Both the position numbers and the translations under genes were made by a program. DNA of 64,000 nucleotides from Pararhizobium sp. IMCC3301 (GTDB taxonomy: Bacteria > Pseudomonadota > Alphaproteobacteria > Rhizobiales > GCA-2746425), in contig NZ_CP132336.1 in assembly GCF_030758315.1 (NCBI RefSeq), forward strand, positions 186,001 through 250,000. Reading direction: 5' to 3'. Below are positions 1-7,695 of the stretch, one piece after another. The notes below the pieces were generated by a model. That model searched no databases. It had not been told where the DNA came from and was given only the letters and a program-made list of their open reading frames with translations. Within the stretch, counting starts at the first letter, position 1, and every line of letters begins with the position of its first letter.

Positions 1-40
1 GATTAAAAGTCAGTTGCTCTACCGACTGAGCTAAGGGCTC
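1..40 (-). tRNA. tRNA-Lys (anticodon TTT), 5' part only
   Basis: Read on the minus strand, the end of the window holds a 7-nt acceptor strand (GAGCCCT), the TA linker, a D arm with the usual GCTCAG start, and an anticodon loop CTTTTAA carrying TTT. The gene runs off the left edge, so the variable loop, T arm and 3' end are missing. Confidence 0.9.
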
Positions 41-163
41 CCAAATTCGGGCGGAACATAGGCAGTGCCGCTGGTCGGGTCAATAGCGCTTTGCCTAAAA
101 TCGCGATTTGTCAGAGCGCCGGGATCGGCATGGTTCGCGGACGTCCCGGATATGGCCAAAACC

Positions 164-400
164 TTAAAATGCCTTGAAGGTGGGAATCGTCCGTGTGTCC
201 TTGATTCCTGTGAAATGCTGAATTTTTTCAGTGATAAAATGCCCGATATCATCACTCTCGGCGACGTAGAATTTCACCAGCAGATCGTAATCACCAGCGG
301 TTGAATAAATCTCGGATGCTATTTCCGCGTCGGCAATCTGGTTGGCGACTTCATAGGCTTTTCCCAAATGGCATTTGATTTGCACAAAAACGGTCTGCAT
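164..400 (-). CDS. Stand-alone Lrp/AsnC ligand-binding (RAM) domain protein
   Basis: A 78-residue protein consisting only of the C-terminal ligand-binding domain of Lrp/AsnC regulators (AsnC_trans_reg). It starts MQTVFVQIKC and contains the typical stretches AYEVANQIAD and GDYDLLVKFYV. The DNA-binding helix-turn-helix found in full-length regulators is absent. The start is set by an ATG with a GAGAGG ribosome site just upstream; a longer frame to 565 runs into the divergent hydrolase and has no family similarity. Such short RAM proteins usually form dimers or larger rings that bind amino acids and may modulate full-length Lrp proteins. That role is inferred here. It lies divergent to the hydrolase gene and downstream of tRNA-Lys. 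Confidence 0.8.
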   Translation of the reverse strand: MQTVFVQIKCHLGKAYEVANQIADAEIASEIYSTAGDYDLLVKFYVAESDDIGHFITEKIQHFTGIKDTRTIPTFKAF

Positions 401-451
401 GATCCCTCTCAAAGAGCAACGGTAGAAACCATTTAGGGGAAAAGCCACCAT

Positions 452-1270
452 ATGGAAAGCAAGTTGGATCTGGAAGCTGAATACGACAACCGCGCTCTGG
501 TGCCGGAACATGTCGAAATTCTTCCGCGCTGGGAGAAACAGGCAGCCGAATTCCGCGCCATCCATCCTCCGGAAACGCTTCGCTACGGTACGGCAGAGCG
601 AAATCTGATCGATGTGTTTCGCAGCGATGATTCGGCGGCACGCCGCTCACCTGTGGTGCTGTTCATTCATGGCGGCTATTGGCGCGGCCTCAGCAAGGAC
701 ATGTTCAGCCACATGGCTGGTGGCCTGATGGCCCATGGCCTGGATGTCGCGATGCCCAATTATACTCTGTGTCCCGGCATTGATATTCCCGGTATTGGCG
801 AAGAGCTGCAGGCCTGCTGCCGGTTTCTCGGCGAAACGCAAAAGCGGCCCTTGATGATGACCGGTCACTCTGCCGGCGGCCATCTGGCAGCTTTTCTGTG
901 TCAGAAAAACAGTGTGGACAGATTACCGGTCCCGGTTGTGGCCGGGCTGGGCATTTCAGGTGTTTATGATCTGACACCGATGCTGCATGTCTCGATGAAT
1001 CATGATTTGAAGCTCGATCTGAAAACCGCACTGGCTGCCAGCCCCTATTTTGCCGCGCCGGAACCCGGCATTTCTTTCGATGCATGGGTCGGTTCGGACG
1101 AATCGGATGAGTTCCTGCGGCAAAGTGAGGACTTTGCGTCAAAGTGGCGCGAGAATTCGGCCCACACGACTTATATTGAAATCGCCGGTGCCAATCATTT
1201 TACCGCCGTTGAACCGCTGATTGACCAGAACAGTCTGCTGGTCAAACGTATTGCCGCGCTGGCCGGCTGA
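452..1270 (+). CDS. Alpha/beta hydrolase, kynurenine-formamidase-like
   Basis: A 272-residue cytosolic alpha/beta hydrolase. Visible motifs are the oxyanion-hole signature HGGYW near residue 73, the nucleophile elbow GHSAGGH near residue 138, and a C-terminal histidine in ANHFTAVEPL. An aspartate-rich segment (WVGSDESDEFL) would supply the acid. HGGYW with GHSAGG is characteristic of the arylformamidase/BD-FAE type esterases, so the protein may hydrolyse N-formylkynurenine. No other tryptophan-catabolism gene is nearby, so the substrate is open. The ATG follows AGGGGAAAAG, a good ribosome site. The divergent neighbour is the Lrp-domain protein. Confidence 0.75.
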   Translation: MESKLDLEAEYDNRALVPEHVEILPRWEKQAAEFRAIHPPETLRYGTAERNLIDVFRSDDSAARRSPVVLFIHGGYWRGLSKDMFSHMAGGLMAHGLDVAMPNYTLCPGIDIPGIGEELQACCRFLGETQKRPLMMTGHSAGGHLAAFLCQKNSVDRLPVPVVAGLGISGVYDLTPMLHVSMNHDLKLDLKTALAASPYFAAPEPGISFDAWVGSDESDEFLRQSEDFASKWRENSAHTTYIEIAGANHFTAVEPLIDQNSLLVKRIAALAG

Positions 1271-1341
1271 ACAGTCGGGCAATCCAAAAGCGGGATTTCG
1301 ACGTAAGTGGCATAAGGGCACCACGACTGACGGAGGAAACC

Positions 1342-1788
1342 ATGCATAAAATCATCACACGGGCAATCGCTGCCACAGCAGGCGCAATTGCCATGATCGG
1401 CCTGACATCCGGAATGGCTGCAGCGCAGAATGTTGCGGCAGCAGATCAGACCGAAATCCAGTCCATCATCCGCAGCCAGGTTGATGCTTTTGTCACAGAT
1501 AATTCGTCGACGGCTTTTTCATTTGCCGCACCTTCAATCAAGAACATGTTCGTGACTGAAGAGAACTTCATGAACATGGTGCGCCAGCAATATCCGCAGG
1601 TTTTCCGGCCGCGTACATTCGAATTCGGTCGGCTGGTGGACGGCCCGACAGGACCGGTGCAGGAAGTCTATATCACCGGTCCGGCAGGCAAGGACTGGCT
1701 GGCGGTCTACACATTGGAACAACAGGCCGATGGCAGCTGGAAGATCAGCGGTTGCTATCTGGTTCCCGATAAGGGCGCGAAGGTGTAG
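1342..1788 (+). CDS. Exported DUF4864 protein
   Basis: A 148-residue protein with a clear signal peptide: basic start MHKIITR, hydrophobic core, and AAAQN cleavage region near residue 29. The mature part matches the DUF4864 family (SNTF2-like fold), ending with a WKISGCYLV motif. It probably sits in the periplasm. Function is unknown; related domains bind small ligands or partner proteins. A GGAGGAAACC ribosome site precedes the ATG. It is probably transcribed on its own or after the hydrolase 71 nt upstream, and ends at a hairpin shared with the convergent FAH-family gene. Confidence 0.75.
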   Translation: MHKIITRAIAATAGAIAMIGLTSGMAAAQNVAAADQTEIQSIIRSQVDAFVTDNSSTAFSFAAPSIKNMFVTEENFMNMVRQQYPQVFRPRTFEFGRLVDGPTGPVQEVYITGPAGKDWLAVYTLEQQADGSWKISGCYLVPDKGAKV

Positions 1789-1826
1789 CGAGGCTCTACC
1801 GTATTGCCGCGCCTTGAAAGCGGTAA

Positions 1827-1850
1827 CCGGGAAGCGTTAGCGCTCCCCGG
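1827..1850. terminator. Hairpin between convergent genes
   Basis: A 10-bp near-perfect inverted repeat, CCGGGAAGCG with CGCTCCCCGG around a short TTAG loop, lies between the convergent DUF4864 and FAH-family genes. A weak T-rich tail (ATAATTTAGATT) follows on the plus strand. It probably terminates transcription in both directions. Confidence 0.6.
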
Positions 1851-1890
1851 ATAATTTAGATTCTACTTGTTTGAAGCAAGCGGCCTCAGA

Positions 1891-2574
1891 TCAGATAACT
1901 TCGCAGCGAAACTCACCGACACCTTTAACTGTGCCGACCATGACGTCGCCACGCACAATCGGCCCGACACCGGCGGGCGTTCCCGACATGATCAGATCGC
2001 CCGGCGCAAGTTCGTAATAGTCGGACAGATAATTGATCATTTCCGGCACTTTCCAGATCATCTGATTGAGATCGCCGATCTGTTTCTGCTCGCCATTCAC
2101 CTTCATCTCGATGCGGCCGGCTTCAGGATGGCCGACCTGGGACACCGGATAAAGCGGCCCCATAGGTGCGGACTGCTCAAATGCCTTGCCGATTTCCCAG
2201 GGGCGGCCCATTTTCTTCATCACGCTCTGCAGGTCACGGCGCGTCATGTCAAAGCCGACACCATAGCCGAACACATGGTCGAGAGCGCCGTCCAGAGCAA
2301 TATTGCGACCGCCGCTTTTCAGGGCAACGACCATTTCAATTTCAAAATGCACATCTTCAGTGTGCGGCGGATATGGGAAGGTCCCGCTTTCATCGACATT
2401 GTTGGGGTTCTTCTGAAAGAAAAACGGCGGCTCCCGGTCCGGATCATGACCCATTTCAATAGCGTGGTCGGCGTAGTTGCGGCCAATGCAGTAAATCCGG
2501 CGGATGGGAAACAGATCGTCAGTTCCCGCGACAGACACTGTCGCCTGCTGCGGTGCGTCAATTACGTAATTCAT
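1891..2574 (-). CDS. Fumarylacetoacetate hydrolase family protein
   Basis: A 227-residue FAH-family enzyme. The sequence shows FCIGRNYADHA-like start (IYCIGRNYADHA), the metal-binding ExE segment HFEIEMVVAL, a GYGVGFDMTRRD motif and the closing MSGTPAGVGP. This is the size and motif set of fumarylpyruvate or acylpyruvate hydrolases, which cleave C-C bonds in aromatic-ring or oxaloacetate-type substrates using a divalent metal. The ATG is preceded by GGAAG. Upstream on the same strand is a broken ABC permease; the pair may once have been part of a catabolic unit. The exact substrate cannot be read from the sequence. Confidence 0.85.
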   Translation of the reverse strand: MNYVIDAPQQATVSVAGTDDLFPIRRIYCIGRNYADHAIEMGHDPDREPPFFFQKNPNNVDESGTFPYPPHTEDVHFEIEMVVALKSGGRNIALDGALDHVFGYGVGFDMTRRDLQSVMKKMGRPWEIGKAFEQSAPMGPLYPVSQVGHPEAGRIEMKVNGEQKQIGDLNQMIWKVPEMINYLSDYYELAPGDLIMSGTPAGVGPIVRGDVMVGTVKGVGEFRCEVI

Positions 2575-2624
2575 ATGTGGCTTCCTTCAGATATGTCGCG
2601 AATTGGTTGTGGCAAAAACGGTGC

Positions 2625-3077
2625 CTATGATCGGCTGGCGGCATAATAGTCAACACGGCGTTCCAGATAGGCCAGAGCTTCGGCAATGGCGAATGCAAAG
2701 AAGAACAGGACCAGCAGAACTGCCCAGAAATGCTCCATCAGGAAATTGGACGAGTAGAGTTCGAACAGACGGCCAAACCCGACAATCGACACCAGCAACT
2801 GGCCGATAATGACGCCTTTGACGGCCCTGATAAGCCCGATCCGTACGCCTGCCAAAATTTCCGGCAGTGCTGCCCAGATATAAATCTTGGTGAAGGCCGC
2901 CAGTGGCGAGGCGCCGAACGATTGGGCCATTTCCACCAGTGAGGGCGATATCTGTTTCACTCCGGCACGGCTGTCCAGAACAATGATCCATACCGCGAAC
3001 AGGGTTGTGGTGATGATCACCGTCTGAACACCGATGCCAAACAGAATTAGCAAAGGGATCAGTGCCGCCAGGGGGGG
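2625..3077 (-). pseudogene. ABC transporter permease fragment (NitT/TauT/SsuC type)
   Basis: About 150 residues of the C-terminal half of a binding-protein-dependent transport permease, starting at PPLAALIPLLI. It includes the EAA-type cytoplasmic loop (AQSFGASPLAAFTKIYIWAALPE read in pieces) and the last transmembrane helices. The frame remains open to 3197, but that N-terminal stretch is low-complexity, Arg/Pro-rich and unlike a permease, and no start fits. Roughly the first 100 residues and the partner ATPase and binding-protein genes are missing. The fragment abuts a remnant of a GntR regulator on the other strand, so it is best read as a deletion scar. Confidence 0.75.
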
Positions 3078-3094
3078 TGCATTGCACCGGATGA

Positions 3095-3232
3095 GAGGTG
3101 AGGCAGAACACTTCAACTCTGCCCGCCGGCCATCACGGTTTTGCCGAACACGATACGCTGGTCGATGCGATTGAGGACCGCGATCATGCGGCTGCACACG
3201 CAGTCATGCAGAGCCACCTTCTGTCGGTTTAG
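3095..3232 (+). pseudogene. Remnant of a GntR/FadR-type regulator (FCD domain end)
   Basis: A 45-codon open stretch whose second half reads as the last helix pair of an FCD ligand-binding domain: GFAEHDTLVDAIEDRDHAAA followed by HAVMQSHLLSV and a stop. This is the usual AEH-x-x-x-x-x-AI-x-x-R end of FadR-subfamily GntR regulators. A TGA stop lies directly upstream and no DNA-binding domain precedes it. The rest of the gene was lost at the junction with the truncated permease on the opposite strand. A 13-bp palindrome, GGTGCATTGCACC, sits at the junction (3076-3088). Confidence 0.7.
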
Positions 3233-3307
3233 AATAATTTACAGATTTTGTGCGATGCCGCCGAACAGAGCCTGCGGATCGGTCCCGAATATTGAGCAAG
3301 GAGCAAT

Positions 3308-4525
3308 TCAGCCGAGGCGGGCCGACAATTCCTGTTGCAGTTGCAGAGCTTCCGCGTTGTAGCGCTGGGCCAACACAAGATCAGTGTCGGAATTATCTCT
3401 ATTGAGTGCCAGCAACTCCGCAGCAGTCACTTTGGCCAGTGCCAGATCGCGCAACGATTTCAGTTCCTTGGCTTCCAATCCTATCTCGGCAAATTGTTTC
3501 GCTGCCGCTTCAAAATAGCCGAACGCTTTGCGCAAGGTAACAATCCGGCCGTCAATATCCGCCTGTCTGGCAAGGCAGGTGCCCAGAAAATACCGCGTCT
3601 GTCCGCGCGTTTCTGTTGTCAGCATGGTATCAGGCAGATCGACGATGTCGCGCAGGCGCTTGGAAAGGACGGCCAGTTCAGAGGCGTCACCCATCAGCCC
3701 GGCAAGGGCAATCTCGGCGTGAAGACTTTCCACCACCAACTCATAACTTTGCTTGATCTGGCCGCTTTTGCGTAACGATTGAGCTGCGGCGGAGAGCATA
3801 ATGGAGGCGGATTTCAGCATCCCGGTGCGTTCATGGCTGCGGCCGAATTGAAGCATCATGTCCGCACAGGTACGCACTGCCTCCGGATGATCGGCCACAT
3901 CGTCCAGAGCTGCAAGATCACAGTGCAGTAGTTCACCCGCCTGAAGCGCGGTCCGCAGCTTCTCGTCATCGCCGTCTTGAAGGGCCATATCAAAGAAGAA
4001 GGACATTCGTGCATGCAGTATCTGATGTCTGCGCGAAGTGCTTGCGGACAGATCGGCCAGACCGAGCGCGGCTTCAAAAATTTCCTCTGCCATATGGTTG
4101 CCGGGATCCTCGCCCCGAGCCTCCATGAGTTTATCCAGCAGATCATTTGCTTCGCCGGGCTGACCGCTCATGCCCAGCAACACGGCGCGGTCCAGCGCCA
4201 GGGTCGACAACTGCCGCTCGCGGCTTTGAAAAACGGCGGGAAGGTTCGGATCGGCAACGTCCGGCCGCTTGAAAAACCGGCTGAGGAAATGGGCCGGCGC
4301 CTCGTCAGATGCAGCACCTTCGGCATCCGCATTGCCGACTTCCAGAAGTAACCGGTGATTTATTTCAAACGCGTCTCCAAACTGGCCGGTTGAAGCCATG
4401 TGATAGATCTGATCGCGCAGCGCATTCTGGCTGTTGGTCAGGCCAGCATTCTCGCTAAGGCGGCGCAACAGCAGGCCAAACGCCTTTTTCTGGCGCTCTG
4501 TCGCGTTTGATACTGTTTCAGACAT
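3308..4525 (-). CDS. Conserved helical-repeat (TPR-like) protein of unknown function
   Basis: A 405-residue soluble protein that I do not recognise by name. It is almost entirely helical, with Ala/Leu/Glu-rich segments spaced about 35-40 residues apart, suggesting degenerate TPR-like repeats. There is no signal peptide, membrane segment or catalytic motif. The start chosen is MSETVSNATE with an AAGGCAGC ribosome site; the frame continues 31 residues upstream without a credible start. It could be a scaffold or regulatory protein. It stands alone between the permease/GntR scar and the transglutaminase pair. Confidence 0.55.
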   Translation of the reverse strand: MSETVSNATERQKKAFGLLLRRLSENAGLTNSQNALRDQIYHMASTGQFGDAFEINHRLLLEVGNADAEGAASDEAPAHFLSRFFKRPDVADPNLPAVFQSRERQLSTLALDRAVLLGMSGQPGEANDLLDKLMEARGEDPGNHMAEEIFEAALGLADLSASTSRRHQILHARMSFFFDMALQDGDDEKLRTALQAGELLHCDLAALDDVADHPEAVRTCADMMLQFGRSHERTGMLKSASIMLSAAAQSLRKSGQIKQSYELVVESLHAEIALAGLMGDASELAVLSKRLRDIVDLPDTMLTTETRGQTRYFLGTCLARQADIDGRIVTLRKAFGYFEAAAKQFAEIGLEAKELKSLRDLALAKVTAAELLALNRDNSDTDLVLAQRYNAEALQLQQELSARLG

Positions 4526-4719
4526 GCTGCCTTGCCCCACCAGCTTCCAACCCAAAGTGTTGAAAATACCTGATTCGCAACACTCAGAAAGGATAATGGA
4601 GCAAGTCGGTAGCCGCAAGACGCGTCACCGGGTGGGTTTACAACGTATAACGCACATCCGGTACGCTCGCGAAGCTCGCAGTTGGCACCAGGATTTTCGC
4701 GTGGGTGAAGCCTATGCTG

Positions 4720-5619
4720 TCAGGCCACCTTGGTTGCCACAGGAAACACCAGCGGTTCGCTGACAGGCCGGGTTTTGAGCATTTCCAGAATCGCTTTCTC
4801 GGAGAGTGAGGCGTCAATCTGATCGGTCCACACCCGGAAATAGCTCAGCTTATAATCACCGAAAGATGTAATCATCGCGACATCCGCCGCATCCGTCCCG
4901 CGAACCATCAGGATACGGCCGGCTCTTGGCACGTTATACCGTGCATCAAATGTGTGCCATTTCCCGCCCAGATAGACCTCCAGCCAGGCACAAAAATCAC
5001 CGGGTCCCGAATAGGGCACGCCTATGTCGCCAAGATATCCGCTGGCATAGCGCGCCGGAATATTCATCGCCCGGCAAAATGATATGGTCAGATGAGCGAA
5101 GTCCCTGCAAACACCGGTCTTTTCGCGATAGACTTCGGACGCAGTTTTGTTGGCACGGCCGAACTGATAGCCGAATGTGACATGATCATGCACGAATTGC
5201 GAAATCGCCTGAACCCGCGACCAGCCGGTGGGATAGTTGGCAAACAGGGGCCATGCCGCATCAACCAGGTTGTCGCTGTCACAATAGCGGCTTGGCAGCA
5301 AATATCGCAGAACCTCGTCGGGAAGATTTTGAACTTCATGTTGCTCCGCCAAAGGGCTTTGCGGGTCCTCCTTGCCGTCGATTTCAACAACACAATCGGA
5401 CCACAGCTTGAGCGGGCCACCCGGTGCGGTGACGCGCGCGATGCGGTTTCCAAACTGATCAATATAAACATGGACAGGCTTTTCACCTGCCGGTTGGGCT
5501 CTGACGCGGTCCTCACCTATGATGCGGCCCTGAAAACTGCTATGCACGGAAAGTGCCATAAGCAGCGGCACAGGCCCCACACTTTCTATCTCAATTTCAT
5601 AGCCGATTCGGATAAGCAT
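4720..5619 (-). CDS. Transglutaminase-like protein with altered catalytic His
   Basis: A 299-residue protein with an N-terminal beta domain (about residues 1-90) and a transglutaminase/protease-like core (about 135-250). The nucleophile Cys is visible at residue 171 in GVCRDFAHL, and Asp at 225 in WHTFDAR. The position of the catalytic His, normally HAW, is Cys210 (DFCAWLEVYL). Some family members carry Ser here, so the activity may be non-standard or lost. No signal peptide is seen, so it is probably cytosolic. It is divergent to a second transglutaminase with an intact triad. A perfect EcfG-type promoter lies about 95 nt upstream, which points to general stress control. Confidence 0.85.
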   Translation of the reverse strand: MLIRIGYEIEIESVGPVPLLMALSVHSSFQGRIIGEDRVRAQPAGEKPVHVYIDQFGNRIARVTAPGGPLKLWSDCVVEIDGKEDPQSPLAEQHEVQNLPDEVLRYLLPSRYCDSDNLVDAAWPLFANYPTGWSRVQAISQFVHDHVTFGYQFGRANKTASEVYREKTGVCRDFAHLTISFCRAMNIPARYASGYLGDIGVPYSGPGDFCAWLEVYLGGKWHTFDARYNVPRAGRILMVRGTDAADVAMITSFGDYKLSYFRVWTDQIDASLSEKAILEMLKTRPVSEPLVFPVATKVA

Positions 5620-5713
5620 ATCTGCAGCCTTTATCCCGCCAAGGTTTGGTTTCTTGTGTGTCGGAAGACACCGTCAAAGCGACTTGGTTCGTACGCTTTG
5701 ATGTTGTTGAAAT

Positions 5714-5738
5714 AACGTCCTGGATCTGGGAAGGTTCC
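5714..5738 (-). promoter_or_regulatory. EcfG (general stress sigma) promoter for the minus-strand transglutaminase
   Basis: On the minus strand the sequence reads GGAAC, 16 nt, CGTT, an exact match to the alphaproteobacterial EcfG consensus. It would start transcription about 90 nt before the ATG at 5619. The -35 element overlaps the ribosome-binding site of the divergent transglutaminase (GGAAGG, start at 5740), so the two genes may interfere with each other. Confidence 0.75.
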
Positions 5739-5739
5739 T

Positions 5740-6666
5740 ATGTCTCGCATTCTGCGTATTACCCATCGTACGGAATACAGCTACGCCAGTCCAGTCGGTC
5801 TGAATCCGCACCGCCTCATGCTGCGTCCGCGGGACGGCCACGATCTGTGGGTGGATGATGCACTGTTGACGATCAAACCGAAAGCCTCGCTGCGCTGGTA
5901 TTTTGACACATTCGGCAATTCTGTTGCTGAAGCGGTCTTCACTGAACCGGCAGACCATCTCCTGATCCAGAGCGAACTGGTCATCCGGCGCTACCCATCG
6001 GAGCGCGCCTTCAGGCCACCAGGGGCACACATCTGCCTGTTTCCGTTTGCCTATTCCGAGGAAGACACACTGGATCTGTCGCCTTATCTTGCCCTGCATC
6101 ACCCGCAGGATACGGAGGTGTTGAACCAATGGCTGAATTCCGTATTTATCGACCGGCCAGAGAAAGCCTTCAGTTTTCTGCGCAGCCTCAGTGATGCGAT
6201 CCATAACAATCTTGGATATTCCTCGCGCGAAGAAATGGGCACGCAATCGCCCGCAGAGACAATCTTGAGAGGTGTCGGAACCTGTCGGGATTTCGCCTTT
6301 CTGTTCATGGAAGCGGCACGCATTTTCGGATTTGCCGCACGCTTCGTCACGGGCTATCTCGATGACATGCCAACGAATCCGGATATTTCACCAGGCACTT
6401 CACATGGCACTTCACCAGGCACTTCCAATACCCCGGTCGGGGGCGGCGCGACCCATGCCTGGGCAGATGTTTTTATTCCCGGCGAGGGTTGGATCGAGTT
6501 TGACCCGACCAACAGAATAGTCGGCGGCAGGGCCTTGATTCGTGTCGCAACAACACGCACGCCATCACAAGCCTCCCCGGTGTCCGGCAGCTTCAGGGGC
6601 ACCAGTGAGATGTATCTCGGGTTGCAGGTATCGGTCGATGTGTCGGAAACAGAAGAGCCGGGATGA
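5740..6666 (+). CDS. Transglutaminase family protein with complete catalytic triad
   Basis: A 308-residue protein with an N-terminal transglutaminase-associated domain (LRITHRTEYSYASPV start) and a transglutaminase-like core. Cys182 (GTCRDFAFL), His239 (THAWADVF) and Asp255 (WIEFDPTN) form a complete triad. An insert at about residues 216-231 is made of repeated PGTS/HGTS units, encoded by repeated nucleotide units in positions 6388-6430. It lies just before the active-site His loop. Such proteins often accompany the partner gene on the other strand and may act as amidases or peptidases; the substrate is unknown. The ATG is preceded by GGAAGG. Confidence 0.85.
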   Translation: MSRILRITHRTEYSYASPVGLNPHRLMLRPRDGHDLWVDDALLTIKPKASLRWYFDTFGNSVAEAVFTEPADHLLIQSELVIRRYPSERAFRPPGAHICLFPFAYSEEDTLDLSPYLALHHPQDTEVLNQWLNSVFIDRPEKAFSFLRSLSDAIHNNLGYSSREEMGTQSPAETILRGVGTCRDFAFLFMEAARIFGFAARFVTGYLDDMPTNPDISPGTSHGTSPGTSNTPVGGGATHAWADVFIPGEGWIEFDPTNRIVGGRALIRVATTRTPSQASPVSGSFRGTSEMYLGLQVSVDVSETEEPG

Positions 6667-6728
6667 AGTAATCCACGGCACTACTGGTGACATATCTGAA
6701 TCCCGGAAAGTTTCACTGCCAACAACAA

Positions 6729-7604
6729 TCAGCTCTTCCGTTTCAGGCGGGCGAGCAGGGCTGAAGTATCCCAGCGCTTGCCGCCCATGGCCTGGACCTC
6801 TGCGTAAAACTGGTCGACAAGCGCCGTCACAGGCAGAGTTGAGCCATTGCGGCGCGCTTCGGCGAGAACGATATCGAGATCCTTGCGCATCCAGTCGACC
6901 GCAAATCCGTGTTCATATTCACCGGCCAGCATAGTTTTATAGCGGTTTTCCATCTGCCAGGAGCCTGCGGCTCCTTTGGAAATCACACCAATCACCTTTT
7001 CCATATCAAGACCGGCCTGTTGACCAAACTGAATAGCTTCCGCAAGGCCCTGAACCAGCCCGCCAATGCAGATCTGGTTGACCATTTTGGTCAATTGTCC
7101 GGCACCGCTAGGGCCCATCAGGCCGACCATGCGGGCGTAACACGAGATCACCGGTTCAGCCTGTTTGAAAACGGTCTCGTCACCGCCGACCATCACCGTC
7201 AGAATACCGTTCTCCGCTCCCGCCTGACCGCCGGAGACGGGCGCGTCGAGGAAACTGAAACCCTTGTTGTCAGCTGCCGCCCGCAATTCGCGCGCAACTT
7301 CCGCAGATGCGGTGGTGTTGTCGACAAACACCGCGCCGGATTTCATGGCGCTGAATGCGCCATCCGCGCCGATTGTCACCGATCGCAGATCATCATCATT
7401 GCCAACACAGCAAAACACGAAGTCACAGTCTTTGGCAGCTTCCGCAGGTGTTGCCGCAGTCGTACCGTCAAATTCGGAAACCCATTTGTCAGCCTTTTCC
7501 GCAGAACGATTATAGACCGTGACGTCATGACCGCCCTTGGTTTTCAGATGACCTGCCATGGGGTATCCCATGACGCCCAGGCCGATAAACGCAACTTTTG
7601 CCAT
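6729..7604 (-). CDS. NAD(P)-dependent beta-hydroxyacid dehydrogenase (HIBADH/tartronate semialdehyde reductase family)
   Basis: A 291-residue enzyme of the 3-hydroxyisobutyrate dehydrogenase family. The N-terminal Rossmann motif GLGVMGYPMAGHL, the substrate-site DAPVSGGQAGA and the catalytic lysine in GQLTKMVNQ are all present. The C-terminal all-helical domain is complete. Family members oxidise 3-hydroxyisobutyrate (valine breakdown) or reduce 2-hydroxy-3-oxopropionate (glyoxylate route). Residues around KMVNQICIGG lean to the reductase group, but the choice is not secure. GGAGATC precedes the ATG. It is a single gene, convergent with the transglutaminase and followed upstream by the molybdopterin operon on the same strand. 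Confidence 0.85.
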   Translation of the reverse strand: MAKVAFIGLGVMGYPMAGHLKTKGGHDVTVYNRSAEKADKWVSEFDGTTAATPAEAAKDCDFVFCCVGNDDDLRSVTIGADGAFSAMKSGAVFVDNTTASAEVARELRAAADNKGFSFLDAPVSGGQAGAENGILTVMVGGDETVFKQAEPVISCYARMVGLMGPSGAGQLTKMVNQICIGGLVQGLAEAIQFGQQAGLDMEKVIGVISKGAAGSWQMENRYKTMLAGEYEHGFAVDWMRKDLDIVLAEARRNGSTLPVTALVDQFYAEVQAMGGKRWDTSALLARLKRKS

Positions 7605-7695
7605 TTTGATCTCCAGGTTCGGATATGTTTGAAGGTTTAGTCTCGTGCATTGGGTGCCTTGTCAAGCGTGCCAGGGGTACACTTTCCCCGGCAAC

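Noticed and set aside
1867-2646. 259-codon plus-strand frame
   Set aside because: It lies opposite the FAH-family gene, which has clear motifs and a ribosome site; the frame has no family features.
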